A stretch of DNA of 64,000 nucleotides, taken from positions 1 to 64,000 of the forward strand of contig CBIHOH010000005.1 in NCBI GenBank assembly GCA_966211755.1, written 5' to 3'. The notes under the pieces were generated by a model. The model had not been told where the DNA came from. It did no database searches and saw only the letters and a list, made by a program, of their open reading frames with translations. The number at the start of each line of letters is the position of its first letter. Position 1 is the first letter of the stretch. Positions 48,845 through 57,760 of this stretch are shown in pieces. The translations under genes were made by a program, and so were the position numbers. This DNA is from Rhizobacter sp966211755. Lineage in GTDB: Bacteria; Pseudomonadota; Gammaproteobacteria; Burkholderiales; Burkholderiaceae_C.

Positions 48845-50095
48845 ATGCCTCTCGCCGAGCCCCCAGGCCGGACAGCGCCTGCCGCCCGGCGCACCCGCCT
48901 CATTGCCCACCTCGACATGGATGCGTTCTACGCGTCGGTCGAGTTGCTGCGTTACCCGGAGTTGCGCGGCCAGGCGGTGGTGATCGGCGGGGGTCGCGAC
49001 CACGCACCTGAGACCGGGCCGGACGGCCGCCGCCGCTACGCCCGCCTGCGCGACTACGTCGGCCGGGGTGTCATCACCACCTCCACCTACGAGGCGCGGG
49101 CGCTCGGCGTCCATTCCGCCATGGGGGTGATGAAAGCGGCCCAGCTGGCGCCCGATGCCGTGCTGCTGCCCGTCGATTTCGACGAATACCGGAAGTACTC
49201 GCGCCTGTTCAAGGCGGCGGTGCGCGAGCTGGCGCCGGTGGTGGAAGACCGCGGCATCGACGAGATCTACATCGACCTGAGCGAGCATCCGGGAGCGCTG
49301 GACGACGGCGGCAGGCAGGTCGGCCAGGCCCTGAAGGACGCGGTCTTCACGGCCACCGGCCTCAGCTGCTCGGTCGGGCTGTCGCCGAACAAGCTGCTGT
49401 CGAAGATCTGCTCGGACCTCGACAAGCCGGACGGGCTCACCTTGCTCGACCATGCCGACATCCCGCTGCGCATCTGGCCGCTGCCGGCCCGCAAGATCAA
49501 CGGCATCGGGCCCAAGGCGAACGCGAAGCTGGCCGCGCTAGGCATCCAGACCATCGGCGAGCTGGCCGCGGCCGAGCCGGCCTGGTTGCTGGAGCACTTC
49601 GGCAAGAGCTACGGCGCCTGGTTGCACGAGGCCGCGCACGGGCGCAGCGACAGCCCGGTGGTGACCCACAGCGAGCCCAAGTCCATCAGCCGCGAAACCA
49701 CCTTCGACCGCGACCTGCATGCCGTGCGCGACCGGGCGCTGCTGTCGGAGGTATTCACCCAGCTCTGCGTCCGGCTCGCAAGCGACCTGGTGCGCAAGGG
49801 CTATGTCGCCAAGACCATCGGCCTGAAGCTGCGATTCGACGACTTCCGCAGAGTCGCGCGCGACATCACCTTGCCCGCCCACACCGCCGACGCCGCCGCC
49901 ATACGCCGCGCCGCCGGCGAGTGCCTGAAGCGGGTCGACCTGAGCCGGCGCCTGCGCCTGCTGGGCGTGCGCGCCGGCGGGCTGGCCAAGCCGGGTGCGC
50001 TGCCGGCCCCGGACGCGCCGCCCGCCGCGCGCGAGGCACCCGCCGCCTATCAGCTGCCGATCCCGTGGTGCGACAGCGAATTCCCCGGCGCCTGA
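48845..50095 (+). CDS. dinB: DNA polymerase IV (Y family)
   Basis: 416 aa translesion polymerase. Catalytic acids in IAHLDMDAFYASVELLRYPE and GIDEIYIDLSE; the helix-hairpin-helix ARKINGIGPKANAKLAALGI and the little-finger domain (about 260-375) follow. The C-terminus carries a Pro/Ala-rich tail of about 30 residues ending QLPIPWCDSEFPGA; no clear QLxLF beta-clamp motif is seen at the very end. Start 48845; the box at 48800-48815 indicates LexA control. Confidence 0.95.
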   Translation: MPLAEPPGRTAPAARRTRLIAHLDMDAFYASVELLRYPELRGQAVVIGGGRDHAPETGPDGRRRYARLRDYVGRGVITTSTYEARALGVHSAMGVMKAAQLAPDAVLLPVDFDEYRKYSRLFKAAVRELAPVVEDRGIDEIYIDLSEHPGALDDGGRQVGQALKDAVFTATGLSCSVGLSPNKLLSKICSDLDKPDGLTLLDHADIPLRIWPLPARKINGIGPKANAKLAALGIQTIGELAAAEPAWLLEHFGKSYGAWLHEAAHGRSDSPVVTHSEPKSISRETTFDRDLHAVRDRALLSEVFTQLCVRLASDLVRKGYVAKTIGLKLRFDDFRRVARDITLPAHTADAAAIRRAAGECLKRVDLSRRLRLLGVRAGGLAKPGALPAPDAPPAAREAPAAYQLPIPWCDSEFPGA

Positions 50096-50144
50096 GCCCC
50101 CCGTCCCGGTGCGTCGCGGAAAGCGGCCCTCCGTACCGGACCGC

Positions 50145-51017
50145 TCAGAGCGAACGCGCCTCGAAGGTGTTGCACTGCTGCACGCTGCCGGTCTCGAGGC
50201 CGCGCTTGAACCAGCGCACCCGCTGGGCACTGCTGCCGTGGGTGAAGGTTTCGGGCTGCACGGTCCCGCGAGAGCTGCGCTGCAGGCTGTCGTCGCCGAT
50301 CCGGGAGGCGGCGTTCAGGCCCTCTTCGATGTCGCCTTGCTCGAGGATCTGCCGCGCCGCCTGGGCGTCGTGCGCCCACACGCCGGCGAAACAATCGGCC
50401 TGCAGCTCGAGGCGCACGCTCAAGGCGTTCTGCTGCGCCCGGCCGACCCGGCCGCGCATGGCCTCGACCCGGTCGGTGATGCCCATCAGGTGCTGCACAT
50501 GGTGCCCGACCTCGTGCGCGATGACATAGGCCTGGGCGAAGTCGCCGGGGGCGCCGAGCCGGGTCCGCAAGGTGTCGTAGAAAGCGAGGTCGATGTAGAC
50601 CTTCTCGTCGCCCGGGCAGTAGAACGGCCCCATGGCCGCCTCGCCGCGCCCGCAGGCGGTCGGCTCGCTGCCGCGGAACAGGCGCAGCTTCGGCTCGCGA
50701 TAGGTGCCGCCCATCTCGCGGAACCTGGCGCGCCAGACGTCTTCGGTGTCGGCCAGCACGATGGACACGAAGCGGGCCGCCGGGTCGCCGGTGGGCGGCC
50801 GTGCCGCGGGTGCCTGCTGCGCGGAGGGGGCCGGACCGCTGCCCTCCATCAGGCCGAGCAGGGTCAGCGGGTTGATGCCGAAGAGCCAGCCGGCCACCAG
50901 CGCGACCAGCAGGCCGCCGAGGCCGACGCTGCGTCCGCCGCCGAGCGAGATGCCCGCGCCACCGCCGCCGCGTGCGTCTTCAACGTTGTCGCTCTCCCGA
51001 TTGCCGTCCAGCCTCAT
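50145..51017 (-). CDS. Neutral zinc metallopeptidase (YpfJ family)
   Basis: 290 aa. One N-terminal membrane helix after a Gly-rich cytosolic start (GGRSVGLGGLLVALVAGWLF), then a periplasmic zincin domain with catalytic AHEVGHHVQH and the downstream ELQADCFAGVWAHDA, the family's second motif with its Glu/Asp ligand. YpfJ-type enzymes have no well-defined substrate. ATG 51017 (MRLDGNRESDN) is preferred over the GTG two codons earlier. Followed on the minus strand by nothing within 50 bases but the dinB end (convergent). Confidence 0.9.
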   Translation of the reverse strand: MRLDGNRESDNVEDARGGGGAGISLGGGRSVGLGGLLVALVAGWLFGINPLTLLGLMEGSGPAPSAQQAPAARPPTGDPAARFVSIVLADTEDVWRARFREMGGTYREPKLRLFRGSEPTACGRGEAAMGPFYCPGDEKVYIDLAFYDTLRTRLGAPGDFAQAYVIAHEVGHHVQHLMGITDRVEAMRGRVGRAQQNALSVRLELQADCFAGVWAHDAQAARQILEQGDIEEGLNAASRIGDDSLQRSSRGTVQPETFTHGSSAQRVRWFKRGLETGSVQQCNTFEARSL

Positions 51018-51086
51018 CGCCACCGCTCCCGGCCAGGCGACAGGCCTGGACCCCGGAAACCATGGTAGCCCCGGCAGGCTGGTTTT

Positions 51087-51437
51087 TCAGTGCCTGAGCG
51101 CAGAAAGCGGCAATGTCTGACGCCGCTGCGTCATCAACTGGTAGCCCTCGAACAAGGCCAGCGCCAGCGCGCGCAAGGCCGCATCGCCGCCACTGTGGGC
51201 AGCGGCGAGGCGTTCGTAGGCATAGGCCGGGTCGAGGAACATGCGGGTGGTCTCGACCGGCTCGCCGCGCGCCGCCATGGCCGAACTGAAACGATCGAGC
51301 ATGCAGATGTCGACCGCCTGCCAGCCGGCGGCCAGCCAGGGCCAGGGGTCCGGCTGGTCGAGCAGCGCCCGTCGGGGCAAGAGGCTGTCGGCAGCGCCGG
51401 GTGTGACGGCGACCGCCGAGCGGGAGGAACGGACCAT
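51087..51437 (-). CDS. Hypothetical protein
   Basis: 116 aa, unrecognised, no signal peptide. The second half is helical: AVDICMLDRFSSAMAARGEP and LDPAYAYERLAAAHSGGDAA, with ALRALALALFEGYQLMTQRR near the end. Codon third positions are G/C-rich as in real genes. It lies 69 bases upstream of the zinc peptidase gene on the same strand. Confidence 0.55.
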   Translation of the reverse strand: MVRSSRSAVAVTPGAADSLLPRRALLDQPDPWPWLAAGWQAVDICMLDRFSSAMAARGEPVETTRMFLDPAYAYERLAAAHSGGDAALRALALALFEGYQLMTQRRQTLPLSALRH

Positions 51438-51682
51438 GAAGCACCTCGCAGACGGCCATGGAAGGAAGCCGTTGCCAAACGATACGGCTTGACAGCCGGC
51501 GCCTATCGGTCGAAAAGAACAGCTTTGCCGATCCGGACTCTCCCGGCCCTGTTATTTTTTCACGGCGGCGCAGGGAAGGGCGCCTTGCCGGCCGGCCAAG
51601 CGCCCCCGGGCTTCCGGACAGACCCTTGCCTGGCGTGGCCCTCCTGGATGCAGCCCCCTCGCAGGCGGCTGCCCGGCGGCCC
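51438..51682. other. Intergenic region after the export operon
   Basis: 245 bases between the stop of the M50/HlyD fusion gene and the start of the hypothetical gene. It contains a T-rich spot (TTATTTTTTCAC near 51552) next to GC-rich sequence that might end the export operon, but no clean hairpin with a T-run was found. Confidence 0.4.
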
Positions 51683-53788
51683 TCAGAGCGAGGCTTCACG
51701 CTGCCACAGGGCGGCCAGCGAGCGCAGCCCGCGCATCGCCCAGGAGCGGCGCTCGCCGCTCAGCAAGGCGACCCCGAGCACCTCGGAGGCCGGTGCGCCG
51801 GACCGGTCGCAAGCCTCCAGGCGCACGCGGAAGGTCGGCTGCAAGGGGACGAGGCGCCCGTCGGCACGGGCCTGGGCCGCGATGCGGCCGCCGAAGGGAC
51901 TCGCCACGCCGGGCTGGTCCAGGTGGCTCAGCTGCACGGCGTCGACGCGCACGTCCGAGCACAGCACCCTGCCCTGCTCGGGCGCATCGGGAACGAACAC
52001 GGCCGATCGCACCTCGGACAAGCCCTGCAGCGACACCTCGTCGACGAAGGCATCCACCTTCGCCCCCCGGGGCCCGATCACCTGCAGCAGCCGCTCGCCC
52101 GCCGCCAGCCAGGTGCCGGAGGCCACGTCATCCGCGGCCTCGACCACGGTGCCGTCGAAAGGGGCGACGAGCTGGAGTCTTTGCATCTCCCGCGCCAGGC
52201 CGGCCACTTCCTCCTCGGCGGCCTCCCAGTGCTTGCGCAAGGCCGGTCCGGCCTCCATCAACTGGCTGTCGAAAGGCTGCTGCGCCAGCCGCCATTGCAG
52301 CTGCTGCGCCCGCACCTGGGCCAGGGCCAGGCGCGAGGCGAGGTCGGGCGACTCGAGCCGCGCCAGCACCTCGCCCGCCTTCACCGCCTGCCCGCGCCTG
52401 GGCAGCCCGGCCTTGCTCTGGGCGGCGTAGGGCGCGTACAGCGCCTGCGCCTGCAGGGCGCCCAGCACGGCCGGCGCCCGCACCGTGGTCTGCCAGGGCC
52501 ACAGCACGAGGAACAGGCCCGCGCCGAGCAGGCCGGCCGTGCGCAGGGACGCGAGGTTCCAGTGCAGCTCGCCCCGGCGCCGCCACCAGGCCCCGAGTTC
52601 GCGCAGCACCGGCCAGCCGATGAACCAGCCGAGTTCGACCGCCATCAGCAGCAGGCCCAGCGTCTTGAAGAACAGGTGGTAGACCACCAGCGCGATGCCG
52701 AGGAACAGCACCAGCCGGTACAGCCAGGTCGCGAAGGCGAAGCCGATGAGGAAGCGCTGCCGGCCGGGCGTGAAGGCCTCGGGAGCCGGGTCGCCCCAGC
52801 CGAACAGGCGTTCGCGCAGCCACCAGCGGCCCTGGGCGAACGCGCGCTCGTGCAGGTTGGGCAGGTTGAGCGCGTCCGAGAGCAGGAAGTAACCGTCGAA
52901 GCGCATGAACGGACTGGCGTTGATGCCCACGGTGAGCAGCCAGGTGGTGGTGGCGAGCAGGAAGGCCGCGGATCGCAGGACGCCGTCGGGCAGCAGGCTC
53001 CAGGCCACGGTGGCGACGGCCGCCAGCGCGATCTCGCTCAGCATGCCGGCGGCGCCGATGGCCAGCCGCTGGCGGCGCGAGGTGAGTTTCCAGGCCTCGT
53101 TGGTGTCGGTGTAGAGCACGGGCCACAGCACCAGGAAGGCCACGCCCATGCTGGGGACCCGGCAGCCGTAGCGATGGGCGGTGAAGGCGTGGCCGAGTTC
53201 ATGCAGCAGCTTGGCGAAACCCAGCGCCGCCGCGATCGCCAGCGCGCCGTTCCAGTCCGCGTACGACACGAAGGTGTGGGTGAATTCGTCCCAGCGCCTG
53301 GCGGCCAGCCCCAGCCCGAGCAGCGCCAGGGCCGCGATGCAGGCCCAGAACGCGGGCCGGTACGCCCAGCCCACCATCGGCGCGGCACGCCGCAGGAAAC
53401 CCATGGGTCGCACCAGGGGCAGGCGGAAGGACAGGTAGTTGTGCAGCAGCCAGCGCGCCAGGCCGGGGCGGCCGGCGTTGGCACGCTCGACCAGCCGCGC
53501 GGTGTCCTGCTCGCCATGGGCGATGAGCAGATGGCTGTGCGTCAGCATGTGCAGCAGGCCGTCCACGTCCTGCGCCGTCACGCGCAAGGTGGTCTGGCGC
53601 TGCACCGCGTCGATCAGCGCCTCCGTGCTGCCCAGCGCCCAGCGCGACAGCAGCTCGAAGGCCGGCCAGCTCAGCGCGTAGAAGCGGTTGGCCGCCGGGT
53701 CGTGCAAGGTCCAGGTGGGCGAGCCGTCGTGGGCCGCGGGGCCGGGGTGCAGCGCCAGGTCCTGCCGGAGGGGGGGCAGCGTGGCCAT
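51683..53788 (-). CDS. PqqD-like / M50 peptidase / HlyD fusion protein
   Basis: 701 aa. Residues about 5-92 (LRQDLALHPGPAAHDGSPTW, YALSWPAFELLSRWALGS) look like a PqqD-type peptide-recognition domain. Residues 140-440 form a polytopic membrane peptidase with zinc motif HELGH (196-200) and the second motif FMRFDGY (295-301, Asp298), both intact, as in site-2 proteases. Residues about 455-620 are a HlyD-like biotinyl-lipoyl/coiled-coil adaptor (APYAAQSKAGLPRRGQAVKA, VAPFDGTVVEAADDVASGTW). Predicted to bind a peptide, cut it in or at the membrane and pass it to the export channel. Last gene of the operon, 2 bases after the GAF-like/HlyD gene. Confidence 0.82.
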   Translation of the reverse strand: MATLPPLRQDLALHPGPAAHDGSPTWTLHDPAANRFYALSWPAFELLSRWALGSTEALIDAVQRQTTLRVTAQDVDGLLHMLTHSHLLIAHGEQDTARLVERANAGRPGLARWLLHNYLSFRLPLVRPMGFLRRAAPMVGWAYRPAFWACIAALALLGLGLAARRWDEFTHTFVSYADWNGALAIAAALGFAKLLHELGHAFTAHRYGCRVPSMGVAFLVLWPVLYTDTNEAWKLTSRRQRLAIGAAGMLSEIALAAVATVAWSLLPDGVLRSAAFLLATTTWLLTVGINASPFMRFDGYFLLSDALNLPNLHERAFAQGRWWLRERLFGWGDPAPEAFTPGRQRFLIGFAFATWLYRLVLFLGIALVVYHLFFKTLGLLLMAVELGWFIGWPVLRELGAWWRRRGELHWNLASLRTAGLLGAGLFLVLWPWQTTVRAPAVLGALQAQALYAPYAAQSKAGLPRRGQAVKAGEVLARLESPDLASRLALAQVRAQQLQWRLAQQPFDSQLMEAGPALRKHWEAAEEEVAGLAREMQRLQLVAPFDGTVVEAADDVASGTWLAAGERLLQVIGPRGAKVDAFVDEVSLQGLSEVRSAVFVPDAPEQGRVLCSDVRVDAVQLSHLDQPGVASPFGGRIAAQARADGRLVPLQPTFRVRLEACDRSGAPASEVLGVALLSGERRSWAMRGLRSLAALWQREASL

Positions 53789-53790
53789 GC

Positions 53791-55176
53791 CTACCAGCCC
53801 AGCCACTGGCGGGCCGCACCCAGCGGCCGCCGCAGCACCACATAGGCCAGCGGGGCCCAGGGGCCTTTCACACGGGTCGTGCCCATCTGGCCGATGCGCG
53901 GCACGGGCTGGCCAGGTTCGAAGGCCGCCTTGATGCGGTAGGCGAGGAAACCCTCCGGGGCGAGTTCGGCACGGTAGGCCACGCTCAGCACCTTGGCGTC
54001 GAACGAGGTGAAGGGGGTGCCCTGCGGATACAGCACCAGCGCGTCGCCCGGCGCCACCTCGATCTGGTCGCCCGCCGGCAGCCAGGCCGTCAGCTCGACC
54101 CGGGCCGGGTCGGCCACCAGCAGGATGCGCTCGCCCAGGGCCACGGCCTTGCCGACCCAGTCGTTGGCGTCGGCGAACACCGCGATGCCGTCCCGGTCGG
54201 CCTTGACCTGCACCCGTTCGAACTGTTCGTTGGTGTAGTCCAGTTCGAGCGCCTTCTCCTGCAGCTTGCTGCGGCGCAAGGCGATCTCGGCGCGGTTCTT
54301 GTCGCTGGTGACCGCGATCTGCGCGGTCTGGCGGTATTCCTCCTGCGCCGTGTCGAAGGCCTTGCGCGCCAGCTCGAGCCGGGTGCCCAGGGCGGTGGTG
54401 TCCAGGCTGAACAGCGGGGTGCCGGCCTGCACGGCCTGGTTGGGACGCACGTCGAAGCGGTCGATCACCCCTTCGAGCGGAGCGCGCACCATGAACGGGT
54501 CGATGGGCGAGACCTCGGAGGGCGCCAGCACGGTCAGGCGCACCGGCATCAGGCACAGCAGCAGCGCGGCGACCAGCAGCCGGCGCCGTCCCTTGCCCGT
54601 GCGCAGCCCGCCGAGCAAGCGCTCGAAGCCGCTCTGGCGCGGCCTGAAGCCCGCCAGCGCGTGGCCATACACATGCGCCAGCTCCTTGAGCAGGGCCAGC
54701 TCGTGCGCCTCCCAGGGCTGCTCGCGCGCCAGCAGCAGGCCGCCGTCGCGGCTGCCCTGGTCCGCATCGCCGGCCTCATCGCCGTCGCGACCCAGCGGCA
54801 ACCACAACGCATGCGCCGGCAGCCACTGCGACCAGTCGGCGCGCAGCGCCTCGGGCAAGGTGGAGGGATCCACCGGGCCCGCCGCGGCCCGCTCCCGCAT
54901 CTGGTGCCGGCACAGCGCGGCCAGCCATTGCACATAGGGCGCGCTGGCATCCGGCTGCGGCAGGCCCGACACCGCCGCCACGCGGCCCAGGCCGAGTTCG
55001 CTCCACAGGGCCGCCTGGCGAAAGGCCGCCATCTGCAGGGTTTCGTTGACGATGACGAAGCCCAGCGCCTCGATCGTGGCCGCCGAACGCGCGCGGCGGC
55101 CGAGCTGCAGCAAGGTCAGCAGCGGCGGGATCGCATCCGTCTTGGCGGCCGGGTTCATGGAGATCACAGGACTCAT
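53791..55176 (-). CDS. HlyD-family adaptor with N-terminal GAF-like sensor part
   Basis: 461 aa. Residues about 10-185 are a cytosolic domain with LGFVIVNETLQMAAFRQAAL and GGLLLAREQPWEAHELALLK, which has GAF-like features; then one membrane helix (LLVAALLLCLMPVRLTVLA) and a periplasmic adaptor with EVSPIDPFMVRAPLEGVIDR, a long coiled coil and DGIAVFADANDWVGKAVALG. HlyD adaptors normally lack such a large cytosolic sensor. ATG 55176 chosen; 55215 and 55158 are alternatives. The next gene (M50 fusion) starts 2 bases after its stop. Confidence 0.78.
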   Translation of the reverse strand: MSPVISMNPAAKTDAIPPLLTLLQLGRRARSAATIEALGFVIVNETLQMAAFRQAALWSELGLGRVAAVSGLPQPDASAPYVQWLAALCRHQMRERAAAGPVDPSTLPEALRADWSQWLPAHALWLPLGRDGDEAGDADQGSRDGGLLLAREQPWEAHELALLKELAHVYGHALAGFRPRQSGFERLLGGLRTGKGRRRLLVAALLLCLMPVRLTVLAPSEVSPIDPFMVRAPLEGVIDRFDVRPNQAVQAGTPLFSLDTTALGTRLELARKAFDTAQEEYRQTAQIAVTSDKNRAEIALRRSKLQEKALELDYTNEQFERVQVKADRDGIAVFADANDWVGKAVALGERILLVADPARVELTAWLPAGDQIEVAPGDALVLYPQGTPFTSFDAKVLSVAYRAELAPEGFLAYRIKAAFEPGQPVPRIGQMGTTRVKGPWAPLAYVVLRRPLGAARQWLGW

Positions 55177-55219
55177 GGAGGAGATGTCATGCGGACCGGC
55201 GCCCGGCCGGCGCATCCGC

Positions 55220-56020
55220 CTATCGGCGCTGAGGAAAGACCGCCCATCCGCTCATGCCCGGCAGCAGCCCGGGCTGGTTGCCGTCCATCACGCCATACAC
55301 CGCGATCGACTGGCTCACCGGGTCGATCTGCGCACCCAGCCGCTGCACCTTGGCGGAATAGCTCTTGCCGAGCTCCTCGACCTCGACGCTGAAGACCACG
55401 CCCGGCTTCAGCCAGGCCAGCCACTTCGAGGGCACGATCATCTGCAGTTCGAGCTGGCCGGTCTCCAGGATGTCGAGCAAGGGGCTGCCGGGCGACACGT
55501 ACTGATGGGTGGCGGCGTGGCGCTTGGCCACGCGCCCGGTGAAGGGCGCGGCGATGACGCAACGCTGCACCAGCGTGCGCGAGGCCGCCACCTCGGCCTG
55601 CGCTTCCTTCACCCGGGCCTGCGCCTGCTCGACCTCGTACTTGCCGATGGAGTTGAGTTCGGCCAGCCGCAGGTTGGACTGCAGCACGGCCTGCGCCGCT
55701 TCCGTGGCCGCCTCGGCCTTGCGCAGCTGGGTCTGGTGCAGCGAGCAGTCGAAGCCCACCAGCGTCTGCCCCGCGCGGAAGGTATCGCCCTCGCGCAGCG
55801 GCAGGCTGGAGATGCGGGCCGCCAGTTCGGCGGAGATCGTCACCGCATTGCGCGAGCCGAGTTGCGTGCGGATGCTGCCGTCCCTCTCGGCGGCCAGACG
55901 TGCAGGCAGCGCCGCCGTCGAGGAGGCCGGAGGCACGGCGGGCCTGGGCTGGGCGAACGCGGGCGGCGAGCCGCAGCCGAGGACGCCCAGGCAAAGGCCC
56001 AGCACCCGCCATCGGCGCAT
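55220..56020 (-). CDS. RND-type periplasmic adaptor subunit
   Basis: 266 aa. Signal sequence MRRWRVLGLCLGVLGCGSPP (either a VLGC lipobox or cleavage near AFA-Q). Lipoyl half VTISAELAARISSLPLREGD, alpha-hairpin with AEAATEAAQAVLQSNLRLAE, second lipoyl half RCVIAAPFTGRVAKRHAATH, beta-barrel end. It is short, lacking most of the membrane-proximal domain. ATG overlaps the TolC-gene stop by one base (TGATG). It bridges inner-membrane parts to TolC. Confidence 0.85.
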   Translation of the reverse strand: MRRWRVLGLCLGVLGCGSPPAFAQPRPAVPPASSTAALPARLAAERDGSIRTQLGSRNAVTISAELAARISSLPLREGDTFRAGQTLVGFDCSLHQTQLRKAEAATEAAQAVLQSNLRLAELNSIGKYEVEQAQARVKEAQAEVAASRTLVQRCVIAAPFTGRVAKRHAATHQYVSPGSPLLDILETGQLELQMIVPSKWLAWLKPGVVFSVEVEELGKSYSAKVQRLGAQIDPVSQSIAVYGVMDGNQPGLLPGMSGWAVFPQRR

Positions 56021-57528
56021 CACGCCCCGGCTCCCGGGTTGACGGTCTTGAGCCACTCGCGCTCGGAGGCCTTGATGGCCTCGCCCAGGCTCTTCAGGTC
56101 ATGCGCCGGCACCGACTCGGGCAGCGGGTCCAGCCCCAGCGTGGCGGCCATCTGGCCATAGGCGCCCTGCAGGGCCCCGTAGCTCTGGTACAGCCGCAGC
56201 TCCGCCATCATCGCCGAGGCCGCCACCCTCACCTCTTCCAGCTTGCCCTGCGCATTCGCCGTCGCGGCGTTGCGCGTGTGCTGCAGGATGCGCTGCTCCA
56301 CCGTGTTGAACTCCTGCGTCAGCTCGTACTGGCGCGCCCGCCCCAGGTACTCCAGATGCGCCACATGCACCTGCGTGAGCACGGCCATGTTCAGCGCCAG
56401 CCGCTGCTGCCTGGCCACGTCCAGCTGGGTCCGGGCCAGGCCCTGGATGGTGTCGGCGTTGAGCACGTTGAGCAGGTTCCAGCTCACGCGCAGGCCCAGC
56501 TCGCCCCAATGCTGGTTGACCAGGTAGCTGTTGGTGTCGTAGTGCCCGCCCAGGCTGAGTTCCACCCCGGGCAGCAAGCGCGCCATGGCCTTGCGTGTCT
56601 CGAGCACCCCGATGCGCTCGTTGTACTGGGCCTCGACCAGCTCGGGCCGGTTCAGCAAGGCGGTCTCCTCCATCTTGTCGGTGCCGATGCCGATGGCCGG
56701 CACCGCCAGGGCGGGCTGGGCCGCGATGACGATGCGCTGGCCGGGCGCCAGGTTCATCACCGAGGCCAGCCGCGGCTTGGCCAGCGCCAGTTCGTCGCGC
56801 ACCGCCTCGAGCTGGCGCACGATGTCGAGCAGCTGGCGCTGGTAGTTCAGCGCCTCCAGCGGCGAGCGCAGCTTTTCCACCTCCACCTTGCGCGCATCGT
56901 CCAGCGCCTTGCGCGCCAGGGCGAGCACCGGTTCGATCTTGTCCTCCAGCAACTGCGCCCCGGCCGCCTGCCAGTAGGCCTGGCGGGTCTGCTGCATCAG
57001 CAGGTGCAGCACCTTGCGCCGCCGCTCCTGCGCCACCAGCAGGCGGTCGGCCTGCTGCGACGCGGCGTAGTAGCTCACGCCGAAGTCCAGCACGTTCCAC
57101 GACATCGACAGATCGGCCGTGCCGCGGTCGCGGTCGGTGGAGGTCGAGGGCACCAGCGACTGCGTGCCGGTGGCCACGTCGCGCGAGGAGGAGGCCAGCA
57201 CGTTGTCCCGTCCGGAATAGCCCGCCGAGGCGGCCAGCTTGGGCAGCAGCTCGGTGTTCGACAGGTCCAGCTGGCGGCGTGCCACGCCCTCTTCCATCAG
57301 CTTGAGCCGGTGGTCCAGGTTGTACTTGATGGCGCGCGCCATGGCCTCTTCCAGCGTGATCGGGCCCTGCAGCGGCTCCTGCTGCGCGAACATGGCCTGC
57401 CGGTCGTCACGGACGGCCGACTGCCGTTCCTCGCTGCTGAAGGGCTGCGGCCGGACGGCGCAGCCGGCCAGGGAGGCGGCCACCAGGGTGGCCAGCAGCA
57501 GTCGGGGGAAATGACGAGGTTTCTTCAT
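56020..57528 (-). CDS. TolC-family outer-membrane lipoprotein channel
   Basis: 502 aa. Lipobox LAGC (20-23) after MKKPRHFPRLLLATLVAA. Two OEP repeats: ITLEEAMARAIKYNLDHRLK with LSMSWNVLDFGVSYYAASQQ, and LNRPELVEAQYNERIGVLET with LGLRVSWNLLNVLNADTIQG, the usual coiled-coil and barrel pattern. It forms the outer-membrane exit duct. The stop overlaps the RND adaptor start by one base. It begins 7 bases after the stop of a 74-codon ORF, whose final codons include its GGGAG ribosome site. Confidence 0.9.
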   Translation of the reverse strand: MKKPRHFPRLLLATLVAASLAGCAVRPQPFSSEERQSAVRDDRQAMFAQQEPLQGPITLEEAMARAIKYNLDHRLKLMEEGVARRQLDLSNTELLPKLAASAGYSGRDNVLASSSRDVATGTQSLVPSTSTDRDRGTADLSMSWNVLDFGVSYYAASQQADRLLVAQERRRKVLHLLMQQTRQAYWQAAGAQLLEDKIEPVLALARKALDDARKVEVEKLRSPLEALNYQRQLLDIVRQLEAVRDELALAKPRLASVMNLAPGQRIVIAAQPALAVPAIGIGTDKMEETALLNRPELVEAQYNERIGVLETRKAMARLLPGVELSLGGHYDTNSYLVNQHWGELGLRVSWNLLNVLNADTIQGLARTQLDVARQQRLALNMAVLTQVHVAHLEYLGRARQYELTQEFNTVEQRILQHTRNAATANAQGKLEEVRVAASAMMAELRLYQSYGALQGAYGQMAATLGLDPLPESVPAHDLKSLGEAIKASEREWLKTVNPGAGA

Positions 57529-57535
57529 GACGGTT

Positions 57536-57760
57536 CTACTCCCGGGAAGTCCAGCGTGACGTGGTGGTGACGAGGCGCGTTGCGCTGCTGCGCGCAAGTG
57601 GTCGGTGGGGCGGTGCCGCAGGGGCCGGCAAGGGGCCCACCGCCGGACGGACGGTGTCGAAGCCGTGGTCGCCGAAGCCGGTCGTGCCCGCATGGCCATC
57701 CGCCTCGCCCGTGGCGGCCGTCACCGTCGGAAAGCCGAACGCCCGGTCCGGCACATGCAT
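57536..57760 (-). CDS. Small ORF heading the export operon (candidate exported peptide)
   Basis: 74 aa: begins MHVPDRAFGFPTVTAATG, continues through a Gly/His/Asp-rich part (DGHAGTTGFGDHGF) to a Pro/Ala stretch (VGPLPAPAAPPHRP) and a Thr/Ser/Arg-rich end. About 60 of 74 third codon positions are G or C, most strongly in the first 46 codons, with the GC3 > GC1 > GC2 order of real genes in such DNA. GGAAG lies 9 bases before the ATG. It ends 7 bases before the TolC gene. No homologue is recognised; role as precursor of the exported product is inference. Confidence 0.5.
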   Translation of the reverse strand: MHVPDRAFGFPTVTAATGEADGHAGTTGFGDHGFDTVRPAVGPLPAPAAPPHRPLARSSATRLVTTTSRWTSRE

